From assembly GCA_035772785.1 (NCBI GenBank), contig JAOCPU010000033.1:1-64000 (forward strand): a stretch of 64,000 bases of DNA, written 5' to 3'. A program made the translations under genes and the position numbers. The notes under the pieces are model-generated. The model was not told the origin of the DNA and ran no database searches. It saw only the letters and a list, made by a program, of their open reading frames with translations. Positions 46,305-58,238 of this stretch are shown in pieces. The first letter of the stretch is position 1. Every line of letters starts with the position of its first letter. This DNA comes from Phlebiopsis flavidoalba. Taxonomy: Eukaryota > Basidiomycota > Agaricomycetes > Polyporales > Phanerochaetaceae.

Positions 46305-48660
46305 ATGGGCTTAATCTGGCTCAAGAGCCCCGTCACCTGGCACTCCGCCCGCGTTCCCAGCGGCTACGACTACTCGAAGATGACCGCTGAGCAAGCCCTT
46401 CTCATTCGAGAACGCTGGCACGATGTACGTACACAAAACTGTCTAATATTGTGCCATATTCTGTCGCTGACTATCAACCGCGGATAGTGGTACACCTCCG
46501 ACTGGGATTATGCGTACACAACACGATCGAGTTTCTGTGCGCCGGGATTGCTTTCATGGCATTATTACATTCTCTTTCGGCATATCGCTCAAAGACGGTT
46601 GCACAACGGTCAGTTTGTATCATAACTCGTCGAGAACGCGTCGCTGATTAGGACTCTACACGTGACAGCAAGGCCGCTCATGCCCCTGGCATTTGCGACA
46701 GACTGACCGCGGCGTATCGCTATGCTACCACCGGCCAGCTCCAGTTTAAACCTCTCGATTACTACTGCTCCCCCTACGGGCTCCATTATCGCAGTCGCTG
46801 GTATCTTTATATTCGTCATGGGTATGACTTGCTTCGTTTTCTAGCGACCAGAATGGTTCTTATGTGTCTCTTCATCAGCACTCGCCTCCTGTCTGTGCGA
46901 CCGTACTACTGCGCCGAACCATCAAGATGGGACATAGTCCGCCGCTTGCTACACGCTCCGGATGGATATCCATGGCTATTATGCCGTTCATGATGTCCGT
47001 CGCTCTTCGCACGACGAGTCTTCTGCTTGTACTGACTATCCTCTCCTACGTAGTGCGTTTGCGACCAAGGTCAACTTTATCGGCATCATCACTGGTTCAT
47101 CACACGAAACGAGTGACTGAGAGACTGCAAGTATTTCCATCGCTGGACAGCGCTGTTCATGTGTAGCATGTCTTTCCCTTACCCACCGCAGCGCTAGGCT
47201 CACATGGCGCATATAGACATCACCTCGTTGCTCCATACCTTTCCATTCATAGTTAACAATATGCGCATGGGAGAGATGGCCAGTGACTGGAAGACGAGTT
47301 CGTTTTTTACTGGTCGGGAGTTGCTGCTCTTGTACCTCAGGTATGCGGCTACTCACTCCTCCTTGGAGTCGCTGCTACTAAACACTCTCTAGACATACCT
47401 CATTTTCCTGTCTTGGGGGATCGTCCGCAACAAATACTACGAGACGTTCAAGAAGCTTCATTTCATGTACGCCTCTTTCTATCGTGTCTTCCATTCACAC
47501 TGACGCGACAACACAGTGCATCCGGCATTTTCATGTCTGCACTCTTCATCCACGTCAACTTCCGCTTGACTTCATGGGACTACTTCTGGGCGACCCTCGC
47601 GATTTACGGCTCCGCATGGCTCATCCAGGTCGTCCGCACACTCTGGACCAGCGCCCTCGGTCTGCCATACACCCGTCGAACAGCTGGACGACCCAGACAT
47701 GGTGAAGGTCAAAACCGTCGATGCGCCCCCGCCCGGTTCAAGTGGAAGCCCGGCAACATGTCTTCCTGCGCTTACACTCTCTGCGCCGGGCCTCCACTCG
47801 CTCAGCACGCATCCTTTCACGATCGCGAATGTCCCAGAGGAGAAGGCGGGAAGGCTGCCGTCGAGATCGTCATTCGTGTTCGCGGGGGACTCACGAAGGT
47901 GCTGCAAGACATGGTAGCCAAGAAGCCTCAGGGCCGTGTACTCTTAGACGGGCCTTATGGCGGATTCCCGACGTCTTTCGACAGATTCGACAGAGTATAT
48001 CTGCTCGCGGGTGCAGTGGTACGTCCTCGCCTTCATCTCCAAGCACGATACTCACCACCTCCTTCTCTAGGCGCCACATTCCACGCTCCCTATCCTCATG
48101 GACCTCGCACGGCGCTTCGACTCTATCCGCTGTCGCCATATCGAATTTATTCTCGCAGTCCGCCACACCGGTATGTCACTCTAGCTTCAGACGCGTTGCC
48201 CTCACTCACTCTCCCACAGACTCCAGCCGCTGGACCACCGCCGCACTCGCACAGGCGTCCGACTCCGCGGCCGCCGCAGGCGCGACGCTTGCCGTCCGTG
48301 TCTTCGTCACCGGCGACGACACCGTCGACGTCGAGTCGGGCCAAGATCCACGACGACGAGATCTCCAGCAACGACGATAGCGTACACGCCGGTCGTCCGG
48401 ACTTGCGTGCACTTGTCTCGGCTGCTTGTACGGATGGGCGAGCCAGGAGCGCGGATTGCGTTTTGCTGGTGAGTCCGAGCGGGCGGCCTAAGTTTGACTT
48501 GGATGCTAACGTCGTGTGTATGCGACAGCGTGTGGACCCGAGTCGTTTGTGTGTGTGATGTGCGTAATGCGGTCGGCACAGTGCGACGCTCGATCGATTA
48601 TGGATGGGTTCGGGCGGTGCAGAGAGGTGTATCTCCATCCCGAGTCGTACCAGTACGTGT
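46305..48660 (+). CDS. Ferric/cupric reductase transmembrane protein, copy B
   Basis: The start is ATG at 46305: MGLIWLKSPVTWHSARVPSG, donor GTACGT; next exon WYTSDWDYAYTT. Then SGWISMAIMPFMMSVAL (about 46955-47010), heme region ERLQVF.HRWTA and HTFPFIVNN (about 47235), KKLHF and SALFIHVNFRLTSWDYFWA (47540-47600) holding further heme His residues. FAD-binding LSTHPFTI (47801-47825), then RVRGGLTKVLQDMV, DGPYGG (47949-47964, NADPH site), FVTGDDTVDVES and CGPESFV (48531-48551, nicotinamide site). It ends VYLHPESYQ near 48656. The order ferric-reductase-like membrane domain, FAD_binding_8 and NAD_binding_6 is the FRE family. It reduces Fe(III) or Cu(II) outside the cell. Several one- or two-base insertions are needed, for example in the DNA for YTT and VFHRW. 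Confidence 0.9.
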
Positions 48661-48889
48661 CCCTGCGTCTCGGAGTGAGTTTATCGCTGATGCCCGTCTT
48701 CGTAGATGGTAGGTGTAGTTGTGGTCGCGGCATACGTGACCCGACTTCGGCGTGGCTCGCTGAATACTGGAGTTCAGTCGTGTCGGAAAATGTGACCAAT
48801 GAATTACATTCGGCCTGGGTATTTACACAAATAGTCTATATAATCAAACTTGACATTACACGTTCCGCGAGCTGTACACTATGCGTTTG

Positions 48890-50405
48890 AACACGTATAG
48901 CAGCTATCGGGTATCGACAGGATGAAGCGTTCTTGTGTCTCGGGCCGAGGGTTCGCAACTTGTTGGCGCAGCAGCAAAAACCTTGCGAGCGATTGACCAT
49001 GCAAACGACAGGCGCGTCGCCGCGTTTGCGCAGTCTCAGAAAGATATTTGACCCGCAACAGAATATTAAGCGGGTATTGACCAGGAGAATTCGCCCTAGC
49101 CAAAGTCAAAGTACGCCCTCTGAGTGCGAGAGAACACTAGATGTTGAAAGTCTGGGAGTTATCGAACGGGGTCGTTTACTTGGCGGCGCGGAACGATTCC
49201 CCCGGGATCGTGGGGCCTGCGTCATGGTTGGAGAGAAACGGTGCGTTTTGAAGCTTGCTGGCCACGCCAAGATGTGAAAGGCAGGCGAAATGACCGAGGT
49301 TCGCGTCCAGATGGGCCAGGTTGTTTCGGTAAGGAAAAAGCAGCTGTATCGCGTAGCAAAAAATCCTCCTGCCTACTTGGCAGCCATATGCGATAGAGGT
49401 CATAAGGCCTCCTGTCCCTCGTGTCGCGTACCCAAAATTGGAGTCCCAGAGCGAAAAAGGCCAGTGATGCGACCCCTGGTGGAGGAATTTGAAAGGGAGA
49501 GGACCCCAGGCAGCCCAGTTCCCGAGTCAGCGCGTCTGATGGTGGCGAGCCAGCAGAGCGAGCAAGAGCAAATGAGCGAAGACAGGAGCAAGAGCTCACG
49601 GGGACGACCGGAACGACGACCAATAGCGAAAAGTCGATGTGACTCATGGCGCCGTTTCTCGAGCGCGAGCCGGGCTCGAACGTCCGATGGTCGTTTCTCG
49701 GATGGAGATAGGAGCGATGAATTGCACCCAGGAGTGCAGAGCGGTTGTGTGTCCAATCGCGAGGGAGGGGCCCGAGGCTTGCAAACAGTTGTGGGGGGAC
49801 AGACGACGCAGAGCGAGATATCCCGTGCTCGGTCGCCGAGGGGAGACCACGACGTGTGGGTTGATGAGACTAGGGTTATCGCTTGTCAGCATGCCAGGCG
49901 GCGAAACGACAGATCAAGATAGAGGATGGGGAGTACCGGCAGGGGCAAGGCATCGAGCGGGCACAGTTGTCGCAAGCAGCCGTACAAATTGAGAGCTATT
50001 GATGTGTCAAGCTGAAGAGCAACAGTAAGCGAGCTCACTTGGATTCCACGGATGCAGAAAGTAGCATCAACATCGAGGTCAACAAAACATGTCCCGAATT
50101 CTTGCTGCAGCTTTGCGCAATGTCAACTGCCCCCACACAGCAAGATGTCGGTTCGTAGAATGAGATGGATTATTGCGTCGCAGATGCGCAAGAGGGTTGA
50201 GCTGAGCGAGATGGGGAGAGGAAGGGGAGGGATGGACCGTAGGTGGTAAGGGGAAGCGTAGACGGGAGTGGGGACAAGCGAGTTCGAGACGCGAGCGAAC
50301 GCACAAGAGGCTTTATATATGCGGCTGAGGGGCAAGCGGGACGGGCCGAGGCAATTTTGCCACGAGCCATTTTGCGTGCGCGATGTGCCGATTGGCCAGG
50401 TGTTA
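48890..50405. repeat. Duplicated unit, copy B (conserved, coding direction uncertain)
   Basis: Inverted counterpart of 23295-24935. Read on the plus strand, a 210-codon frame (49290-49922) gives RPLVEEFERERTPGSPVPES and then a Ser/Glu/Arg-rich stretch, followed by a cysteine-containing part (EACKQ, TTCGL) that may be a damaged Zn2Cys6 cluster. Read on the minus strand, an AT box (ATATATAAAG, about 50320) and a pyrimidine-rich leader precede open frames. Both directions stay open in both copies. I cannot decide which is coding. Confidence 0.5.
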
Positions 50406-51340
50406 TTTGGCGCTAGTTTGTCAAGACGTATAGAATCATCGAAACGTGATCATCGAGACGCCGTCAGCAACTTGTCTCGTGCATGGATTTCTTTTACCAT
50501 GACACCCTTTGGAGATCCTTCGCATATCTTGCACGGGGAAGTCGTGATAAGAAGCGCAGTATCGTGAGCAAAACTTGGCACACCTGATCAAGAAGAAACT
50601 TGAAGCAAAGAAGATCACCGTCAGCTCTCACCAACTCGAGGGACTGAGGACAAACCCAGCCGGCATGCCGTTGATATCGCGCTATCGTCGTGTTGAAAGA
50701 GTGATGGAAACCCATTGCGTACGTACATAACTGTTTGAGAGCACTTATGAATGATATATGCAAGCCAACGTTGTGTACTAAGTCATCAAGGTGCTGTTTT
50801 GTGACCGGAGTTCTAACGTGCGCCACTCGAGCCGTGGAACGAGTAAAAATCATTGGTCAAATAGTAACTATCCTACGTTATTACGCCCGGTCAAAAACTC
50901 CACAGCTGATTCCCAGGTGTAGTGCCCGAAAAGTTCCCGTTCAAGCAGACATCGTGCCAGAAACCGGTGACGAACCATCCTGAAGAATATACTTGACTGT
51001 TCACGACTGCATTTAGGGGGACTAAATATCCATAGCTGCTCCTTTGAGTAATAGAATAATCGCCCCCCGAACCCGTTGAGAATGCATCTGTACAAAAGAC
51101 ACTAACGACAGATGTGTCAGACAGCTATGATGATCTTGGAGTTTTAGTGGCACAGAAGCATTGATTCCAAGCTGCCCTGTGGCTCACTCCCTAGATGATC
51201 AGTCCCCATCGTGATATTGCATGAAGGGCTTCTTAATTTCCCATAACCATAATTCGGATACTTAATCTCGTCTCGAAGGAGAGATTCTATCGCCCTCTTT
51301 AATTCTGCTTCGGCATCCAATACCCTGTTGTCGCAAACAA
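50406..51340. other. No gene seen
   Basis: Past the end of the duplication, AT-richer, with only short frames. A 119-codon minus-strand frame (50494-50853) has no recognisable feature. Confidence 0.45.
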
Positions 51341-53018
51341 TGAGTCAGGATCCAAGCACTCTGCCGTTTGGTTTCTACACCCTCCCTAGGGTTGATGATT
51401 CGTCTTTTATTATATGGCAAGTACTTCCTTAGTTTATTCCACTAGTATTTGCGCGTACTGACGCCGCGCTATAGGCGTTTAACCTAGTGCTGTTCGGTGC
51501 CTGCGACTACGTATTACTATCGTTAAGAGGCGTCATTTTCTGCAAGAGCCCATTTGAGCAGATTTATCAGTTTGGTGAAACTTTGTTCTTCTCCTGACAA
51601 AATTGTGGGGGTACGAGTCCCTTCCTTATTCTTTAAGCCACAACAAAATATCAACGGGCTCATAATTTCACTGTTAGCAATGGCATAATTATTGTGTATC
51701 ACAACGCTGGACGCCATTTTCTGGAAGACCCGAATGATAGCGTGTCTCAATCCAAAAACGTCCTATACAACGTTGTATATCTACGCCCTCCCAAATTTAG
51801 GGCTTGAGCTAGCTCATGTTCTTTGTTGAACTTGTCCTCTCGGACATGATAATTGGTTTGATGCTAGTAAAATTACATTTGGCTCCCATGATCTAACCTC
51901 GACAAAGGTCACCAGATTGTGGACCGTATGGTCACAGAGCTGGCGGATTATTATCCCGCCCATATGCGCAGACCTTTGACCTCAATTGGTATGAAGCACT
52001 CCCACTTTACTAGCGGGTTAAAATTCGTCTCACGCAAAAATAACATAGTATGCTTGGGAAAGTTTTCCTTCTTTCTTCGACAAACCAACGAGAGTTTCTC
52101 CCGGTTGGATTCAAACAACTACTTGACATTTTTCTGGAAGTAAATTGAAATCATAGATTTTACGTTTGCCACCCAGACTCTGACTATTTACGTCCGACAG
52201 GCAAATGGTTCATCAGTGGCATGGCTTGTATATGCAGGTAGACATATCTACCCTTACTGTCGCATATCAATAACGCGTGTTGTTCCCAGCATCAGCATAT
52301 ATTGCACTAGTACGGTTTATTACCTGAATTATGATGGCTTAATAACTCTGCGTTCACTGGCATTTCACAGCTTTGATCTTCATTCGAGCATTGGCGGGTT
52401 TCAGCGTAACGTGGGTCACGCGACTGTGTATCTGAGGTCGACATCCACGATGGTAAGCTCCGTACATGATTCAACTCATCCGTCATTTCATCAATGCACT
52501 ATTGTAGAGCGTTGTACGTATTCTCATCGAAAGTTGCCGCACTATACACCGTAACAGCTTCCTGTTATCCAGCCCAGAAAACCTAGCACTGACTAACGAG
52601 TTTGGCATTCACAGAGCCTCAAACTTTGTGCTGCTGACAACATACGCCTGTCAAACCCTCGGATCTTTCGTTCTCCTTGGTATTGTGTGTTCATTTGTGC
52701 ACTCAGCTTGCAAGTGGATACTCATCATGGTGACCAAAGGCTGCTCCGCTCAACGGAATCACGTTCTGTCTTGTCATCGTGCGGATAAGCTCTGGAGGAG
52801 CGCTCGCCAAAAATCCCGAGCTACCGACTTTCAACCTCCAACCGGGTATACAACGAGCCGGAAACGTGCATACCGACAGCATTGCACTGGAATCGATGAC
52901 ATTCCACACTCGGATGGAAGATGTCAAAGATGATAAAGTTGTCGCGGTAGCCCTTTGCCAGATGGATGCTGAGGCTACCAAGCCCTTGGACCCTGGAGAG
53001 CGCCAAGTAATCGTGTAG
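51341..53018 (+). CDS. Probable 7TM-type membrane protein
   Basis: The ATG at 51341 gives MSQDPSTLPFGFYTLPRVDD, then AFNLVLFGACDYVLL after a short intron (about 51473-51515). Middle parts are poorly resolved. The 3' part reads NFVLLTTYACQTLG (about 52622-52665), then NGITFCLVIVRISSGGALAK (about 52755-52815) and a polar tail with stop at 53016. The GITFCLVIVR segment plus polar tail corresponds to GVVPALVIILVHF plus tail in the gene at 21-22.6 kb, so both are probably the same family. Exons between 51.5 and 52.6 kb are not assigned. Confidence 0.4.
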
Positions 53019-56000
53019 AGTCAGCCGCTATATTGAACCAATATTATGAGAGTCAACCTGGTATGGATAACTCACTTTCGTTGAGAAGATCTTGATTGTT
53101 TAGATTCAGACAATACACTATATAGTTCGGGTCATCGCGTGATTTCCGAGATTAGTGCTTATTGGCGCAATCTGTTTTCAAGGTACTTCAATTCCGTGTG
53201 GTACGAGGCAAGTGCGAGGAAAGTCTGACAATGTATACATCACATTAGTCTTTTTAATCCTAGCTAAACCCTCGCTACTACTATTCTATGTGAAACCGTG
53301 TTACGCCGTGGCCGGTTGAAGGCAATAGGAGAGAGCTTCCACATACATCACCCCGTTGGCTGTTATACCTAACCCGTTGACACTTGAGTATGCTTACCGA
53401 GATCTGTCTGGATTTCTTTGGGGATAGAATTTTCCTCAGCAGAGACGAGCGAGCTTTGATTTTGAGCATGCGCAAGCATTCGTATTGAGTGTGCTGTGCA
53501 AAGATGTTTTGTCGTGTCAGCCGTACGCAACCTCAGCCCACGTCTGCTCGAGCGTCTAGTAACGAACCTTGAGGAAGCACGAAGAATATGGCGATGCTGT
53601 GATGTATGTCTCCGGAAGAAAAATGTACTGTGGGGTATTGAGCACGGGAATCTCAGATGAGGGAAACGAGACCTTACACTCGTCATTAGACGTGGTCAAA
53701 GCAAGTGATGCTGATATTACAATCAGAGAATGATCATTTGTCTCGACATGAAGTATTTTGTCATACACCTTGGCAGAACGCCGGCACTAGTCGTGTATAT
53801 CATCAATTTACGTAACAGTGGCATTCTGAGCACTTGTCCATTGCGTTAGTCTTTTCTTGGGGTTCACATGGCGCCGTACACGTACCTTTCCACTCGACGG
53901 GCCAAACTGCACTATGACGAACGACATTGGTAACAGAGATTCCGAACATCTCCCGCGCGGACGGATAGGGATAGCGGGATGTATACTGGCCACTGAGAAG
54001 TTATATGTATGTATTTTAGGAGGTATTCGTCTTGGATTATGGTATAGTAAGATCAAAAACCCACTGTGTCAAGGTTTTGAGAGCAATGGCCAGGTGCGAT
54101 GTAAATGCTAGTAGATGTCATCTGAGTTAGATTGGGCTCGTATACGTTGTAAGTGGACGGTAAACATAAGCTTATACAACCGTATACCACAAGCTAGTTC
54201 AAGTTCACGAAGTTGAGTGGCGAGGCATTTATTATATTTTCTATGTTGACACACCTACAACCGAACCCCTGTCCAACTGTTCTGTTCGGATTTAGTAATC
54301 TTGTCGAGAGGACAAGATTGAACTTTCTAATCCTCACCGGCCGCCACCAAAGAAAGCGCTGCACCCTACAGCGAGTCATCAGAGTCTTGTCAAATAAGAA
54401 CACGGGAAAACGCGGGACTTACTAGAAACATCACCAGTGTATTGGATTTCGTCACTGCCTTTCTTAGCGATATCAGCTAGTAGGCTCAATACCAGATATG
54501 ACTTACATTGCCAAATCCTGTGGATGAATATTCTATATCTATGGCGTAAATACAAAGCAACACTCCACTATGGGAACAGGAATCCTACCCTCGAACGATG
54601 AGGTCATTTCAAATTCTACATCGTTGACAACATGTTCATTTAGCCCCATAAACGTCGATGCAACAACACCCTCACCGCGAATATCAAAACGGCCTGATGT
54701 TATAGCGTGGATATATGCATCATGTGAGTAAACGCAATCTCCGCTCAATTGAGTCACCAACCCCAACTGCCCTAAGAAATTGGCCGATATTTAACTTCCT
54801 TATTGTGAAGTAAATTATTTATGACTAACCAGAATGGTGAACCAGTCGCGTCCACATCAGGACGATGGATAATAATGAAGTGATAAACCATTATTATCAC
54901 GGAAAAATAGATGCAGGGTATCTATGAGCCTAGATTTGATGTAAACGCGCTGTTCGTCTTGGTCAAAGGTTAGCGTACCATAAGACATTTATCTAGACCT
55001 TCGCGTCAGCACCGCAGCACAATGTAAGCGAAAATCGACTCACAGTATGACGTAGACACTTTGAGTCCTTGGCAGGGCAAGAGATGATAGCGGCATGTTT
55101 GAATAAAAGCGACTCCGTAGAGACTACACAAGAAGTTATCTCCGTCAGTGATCACATAACACAATAGACCAGTACTTACAGAGTGGCAAATTCACATCCA
55201 ATTAGTGAGACTCCTCCGTATGTGGTGGATAGAGTGCCGGCTGTCATTTTACATGTGTCAAAGACTAAAGAGCGTCGTAGACGACCAGCGTTGTGAAATG
55301 GGGCAAAATAACGGCCTTACCTCCCTTATGCATGAGTGTCGCACGAAAGTATCGGCATGGGAGTTATAGTGCAGGAAACACAGCTCCCGATATCATTGCC
55401 ATTGCTTGATTACCTGTGGTCCTGTGATTTCTGATGATGAGAACATTGTGGGGATACACTGTCACCTACTGGTTATGTGATTGTAACAAAGTTGTGGGGA
55501 GTAGTGGATGCGGGCAGTGAAGTCCGGACAGCGAGCATTCAGCTCCAGGGTGTAGAGCTCATGGGGTTTTGATCTCGAATTGAATGCCGCATCCACACTT
55601 CTAGCATACCTCGACTAGAAGACGAAATGGCTCGGATGTCGCGGTGCGAAAAAATCTCGATATCGTGCTTTGAGGGTCTTGATCACCTCGTCTAAAGCCT
55701 ACAAAAATATAGCACGTTACAGCTTGTGTGGTACTCGCAATCTCATGGAAAGGCACTCTTGGCCCCGAATACCCCGCTTTCAGGGAGTTCGAGAGCATCG
55801 ATAAGTCACTTACACTCTCACGCGATACGTACTATGCACACCTTGCCAAGAGGCATCATCTCAGCCTGCATGAATTTGGTGTGTTGATGCCGCGGAACTC
55901 ATGTCTGATTCGATGATGCCAAAGCCTGCATGGGAAAGGAGCTGCACTGACATATGAGTTCAACGAGGTGTCCGTTCACGTCCAGAGTTCGGAAGTCGGC

Positions 56001-56477
56001 CTAGAAGTAATACGAGTAGATGAGTATCATATTGTGGCGCGTTTAGAAAGATCCAAGATACCAACTGTAATGCGCTCTGCTGCAGGTCCCCGGGTGTGGG
56101 TGCTAACAGTGGCACGCGAACTTCGCGCCACCTTGATATCGAAGGGAACTGAACGCGAAACGTTGAGCTCATTCACGTCAACTCTGCATATCTGATAGCA
56201 ATACTCCAGGAGCAGTGTTTCGCCGGTCATTAGCGTTCCTGTTGTTTGTCATAGAACGCACCGTTCGAGTGGTCGACGTCCATGCCAGGAGGAAAAGACG
56301 AAGTTGGGGCGGTTCACCCTTTTGATGCAAAATCAAGGATGCGATGGGCCGCAAACCGGAGCACCACCCCGTGAACCGAACCGCCGGTGACGCTTGCGTT
56401 TGACCACGTCGCGACTTGCATTTCACGCTCAACATTCGATCGACTGTCACCTATTCCAGTTGAATTGGCTGTTCAAA
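53019..56477. other. Long AT-rich stretch without a confident gene
   Basis: Short frames on both strands. On the minus strand 54539-54766 reads a polar tail-like piece (RFDIRGEGVVASTFMGLNEH) and 54194-54403 a basic loop, hinting at remnants of another membrane protein, but no TM exons are convincing. 55968-56195 (plus) has a 75-codon frame with no family match. Confidence 0.4.
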
Positions 56478-57969
56478 ATGGGAGCGCGGTGCGTACCAAG
56501 TATACGTATACGTCGGATTGGTGGCATTGCATTACCTACACCGACTGATCCACCCCTTTGGTGTAGTCGTCGAACGACCCGATACCCATGTGAAACCTCG
56601 CATATGAGGACATGATTGTGTGTATTCCCTCTGGTGGTCGACGTAAATGGTATTGATTCGCGAGGTTTTGCAGCACGACCTGGCGCCCAATTCGGGGACC
56701 TATACTATGGAAAAAGACTAGCAACCTGCTCGTCTGATAGGACAGTAGGAAGGTCTTTCGATAGCGTGTGTGGGTGGACGGAGAGACCCAAAGGATGTAC
56801 TGCGGGCCATACGCTCCAAAAAAGGGTGCGTATCCCCTCTCCCCAGGCGAGAAGCATTGCATAGTTCTGATAACAATGTAGACATACAAAGGCCCTGTTT
56901 GTGGCAGTGGTCTCTTGGGCACATTCCGAAATGATGGCCACATCTTGGCTTCGTAGCTCTATAAACGACGGCAACGTACATTGATATGGAAAGACAGCCA
57001 CACCGGTAACAGCGCTGGCGGCAGGTTTGGGCAAAGGTCAAGGAGCAAGATTCACACGCTCCCATGCTGCGTCTGGTGCGGTTCTCTGCATTTTTGATGC
57101 CGCTCGATAACTTACTCTGAACCTAGTCAACTCGGTCTCCTGGGCACTAATCACATGAGCTCGGCGCTATCCTCGCCTGTGTGCGTCCTCAGACGGCAAG
57201 ATATCAGTGCTGACAGGCTTCAAGAGTATGTAGCCAAATCCTACGCGTGCGATCTTTACAGCTGACGGCAGACGCGTCTTTGAACAGACGACGGGCAATG
57301 GGGGGCTGACATGTTCATACTGGACATGCCATCTCGCTGCAACGCAGGAGTCTCTTGGCCACCTGCGGTGCAACCAGGCTCGCTGATTGCTCCTCAAGCC
57401 TGCCGAAAGTGTTCCAGGCCAATCTTCTGCACACTGGTGGAGCGTCAAGCGCTTCGCCAGCGCAGGCTGCGATAATCTATGTGAAAATATGGGGCTAGTT
57501 TACAGGAAAGACTCGATTGCGCAGTCGTGGTTGGAGGAAGAGATACTGGAAGGCCACACTGACTGGGTCCGAGACGTTTGCTTGGGCACCGGAAAGAATA
57601 TCGGTCTCCCTCGGAGCTACATTGCCACCTGCTTCATCTCAGTATGCCTCTGGATATATCTGGGCTCGGGAATTTGCTTAATACCTGTCAATTAGGACAA
57701 GACAGTACTCATTTGGACGAAGGACACGCCAACAGCTCCGTGGTGTGAAGACCGCGCATTGACCCCTAATGCCGCGTCGGGCAGCAGCGTCAGCCAACAT
57801 CGACCGAGCTCGACTCCTGGCAAGTTCTCACTGACGTCGTCTGGGAGCGCGTTTCGTGGTCGCATTGCTGGCCACATCCTTGCTGTCAGCTGTGGGTGAC
57901 GGCAAAGTGACTCTCTGGAAGGAGAACCTGAAAGGCGTCTGGGAGTGCGTTAGCGACATGACCAGCTAG
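56478..57969 (+). CDS. SEC13: COPII coat / nuclear pore protein SEC13
   Basis: A WD40 beta-propeller protein. The start is probably ATG 56478 in a short first exon. Next exon gives DPIPVET.SHEDMI (about 56575-56610). Then YYGKRLATCSSDRTV (56702-56748), KV.FD, AGHTLQK, a poorly resolved middle (56.85-57.35 kb), QSSAHWWSVKRFASAGCDNL (about 57425-57477), SWLEEEILEGHTDWVRDV (57524-57580), NIGLPRSYIATC (about 57598-57635), an intron, then DKTVLIWTKDTP (about 57698-57728), GHILAVSCGDGKVTLWKENL and a C-terminal VWECVSDMTS with TAG at 57967. These are canonical SEC13 strings. It forms the COPII outer cage with SEC31 and is part of the Y-shaped nuclear pore complex. Several base insertions lie between 56600 and 56830. 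For an essential gene this is best seen as sequence error. Confidence 0.9.
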
Positions 57970-58238
57970 ACTGTTCGTCCTAATGTAACTTATGGTATTC
58001 AAATTCTGCATTTTTGGACCGACGTATTTCGCGCAAAAAACTTGGATATGACTTGCATGTCTCGGTAAATTGTGGGAGGCTTTCGTGCAAGGAGCCTGGC
58101 CCTCTTTCAGAGACGCGCTGCCTTTAATGAGGCACGAGTCACATGACTTGTATTCGGGACCGGCTCCGCTTCCCCCGGCGGGCGAGGCAGGGGAGTCGCT
58201 GCAGCACCTCCTTGTCTTTAGACTACCCACCATCACCC

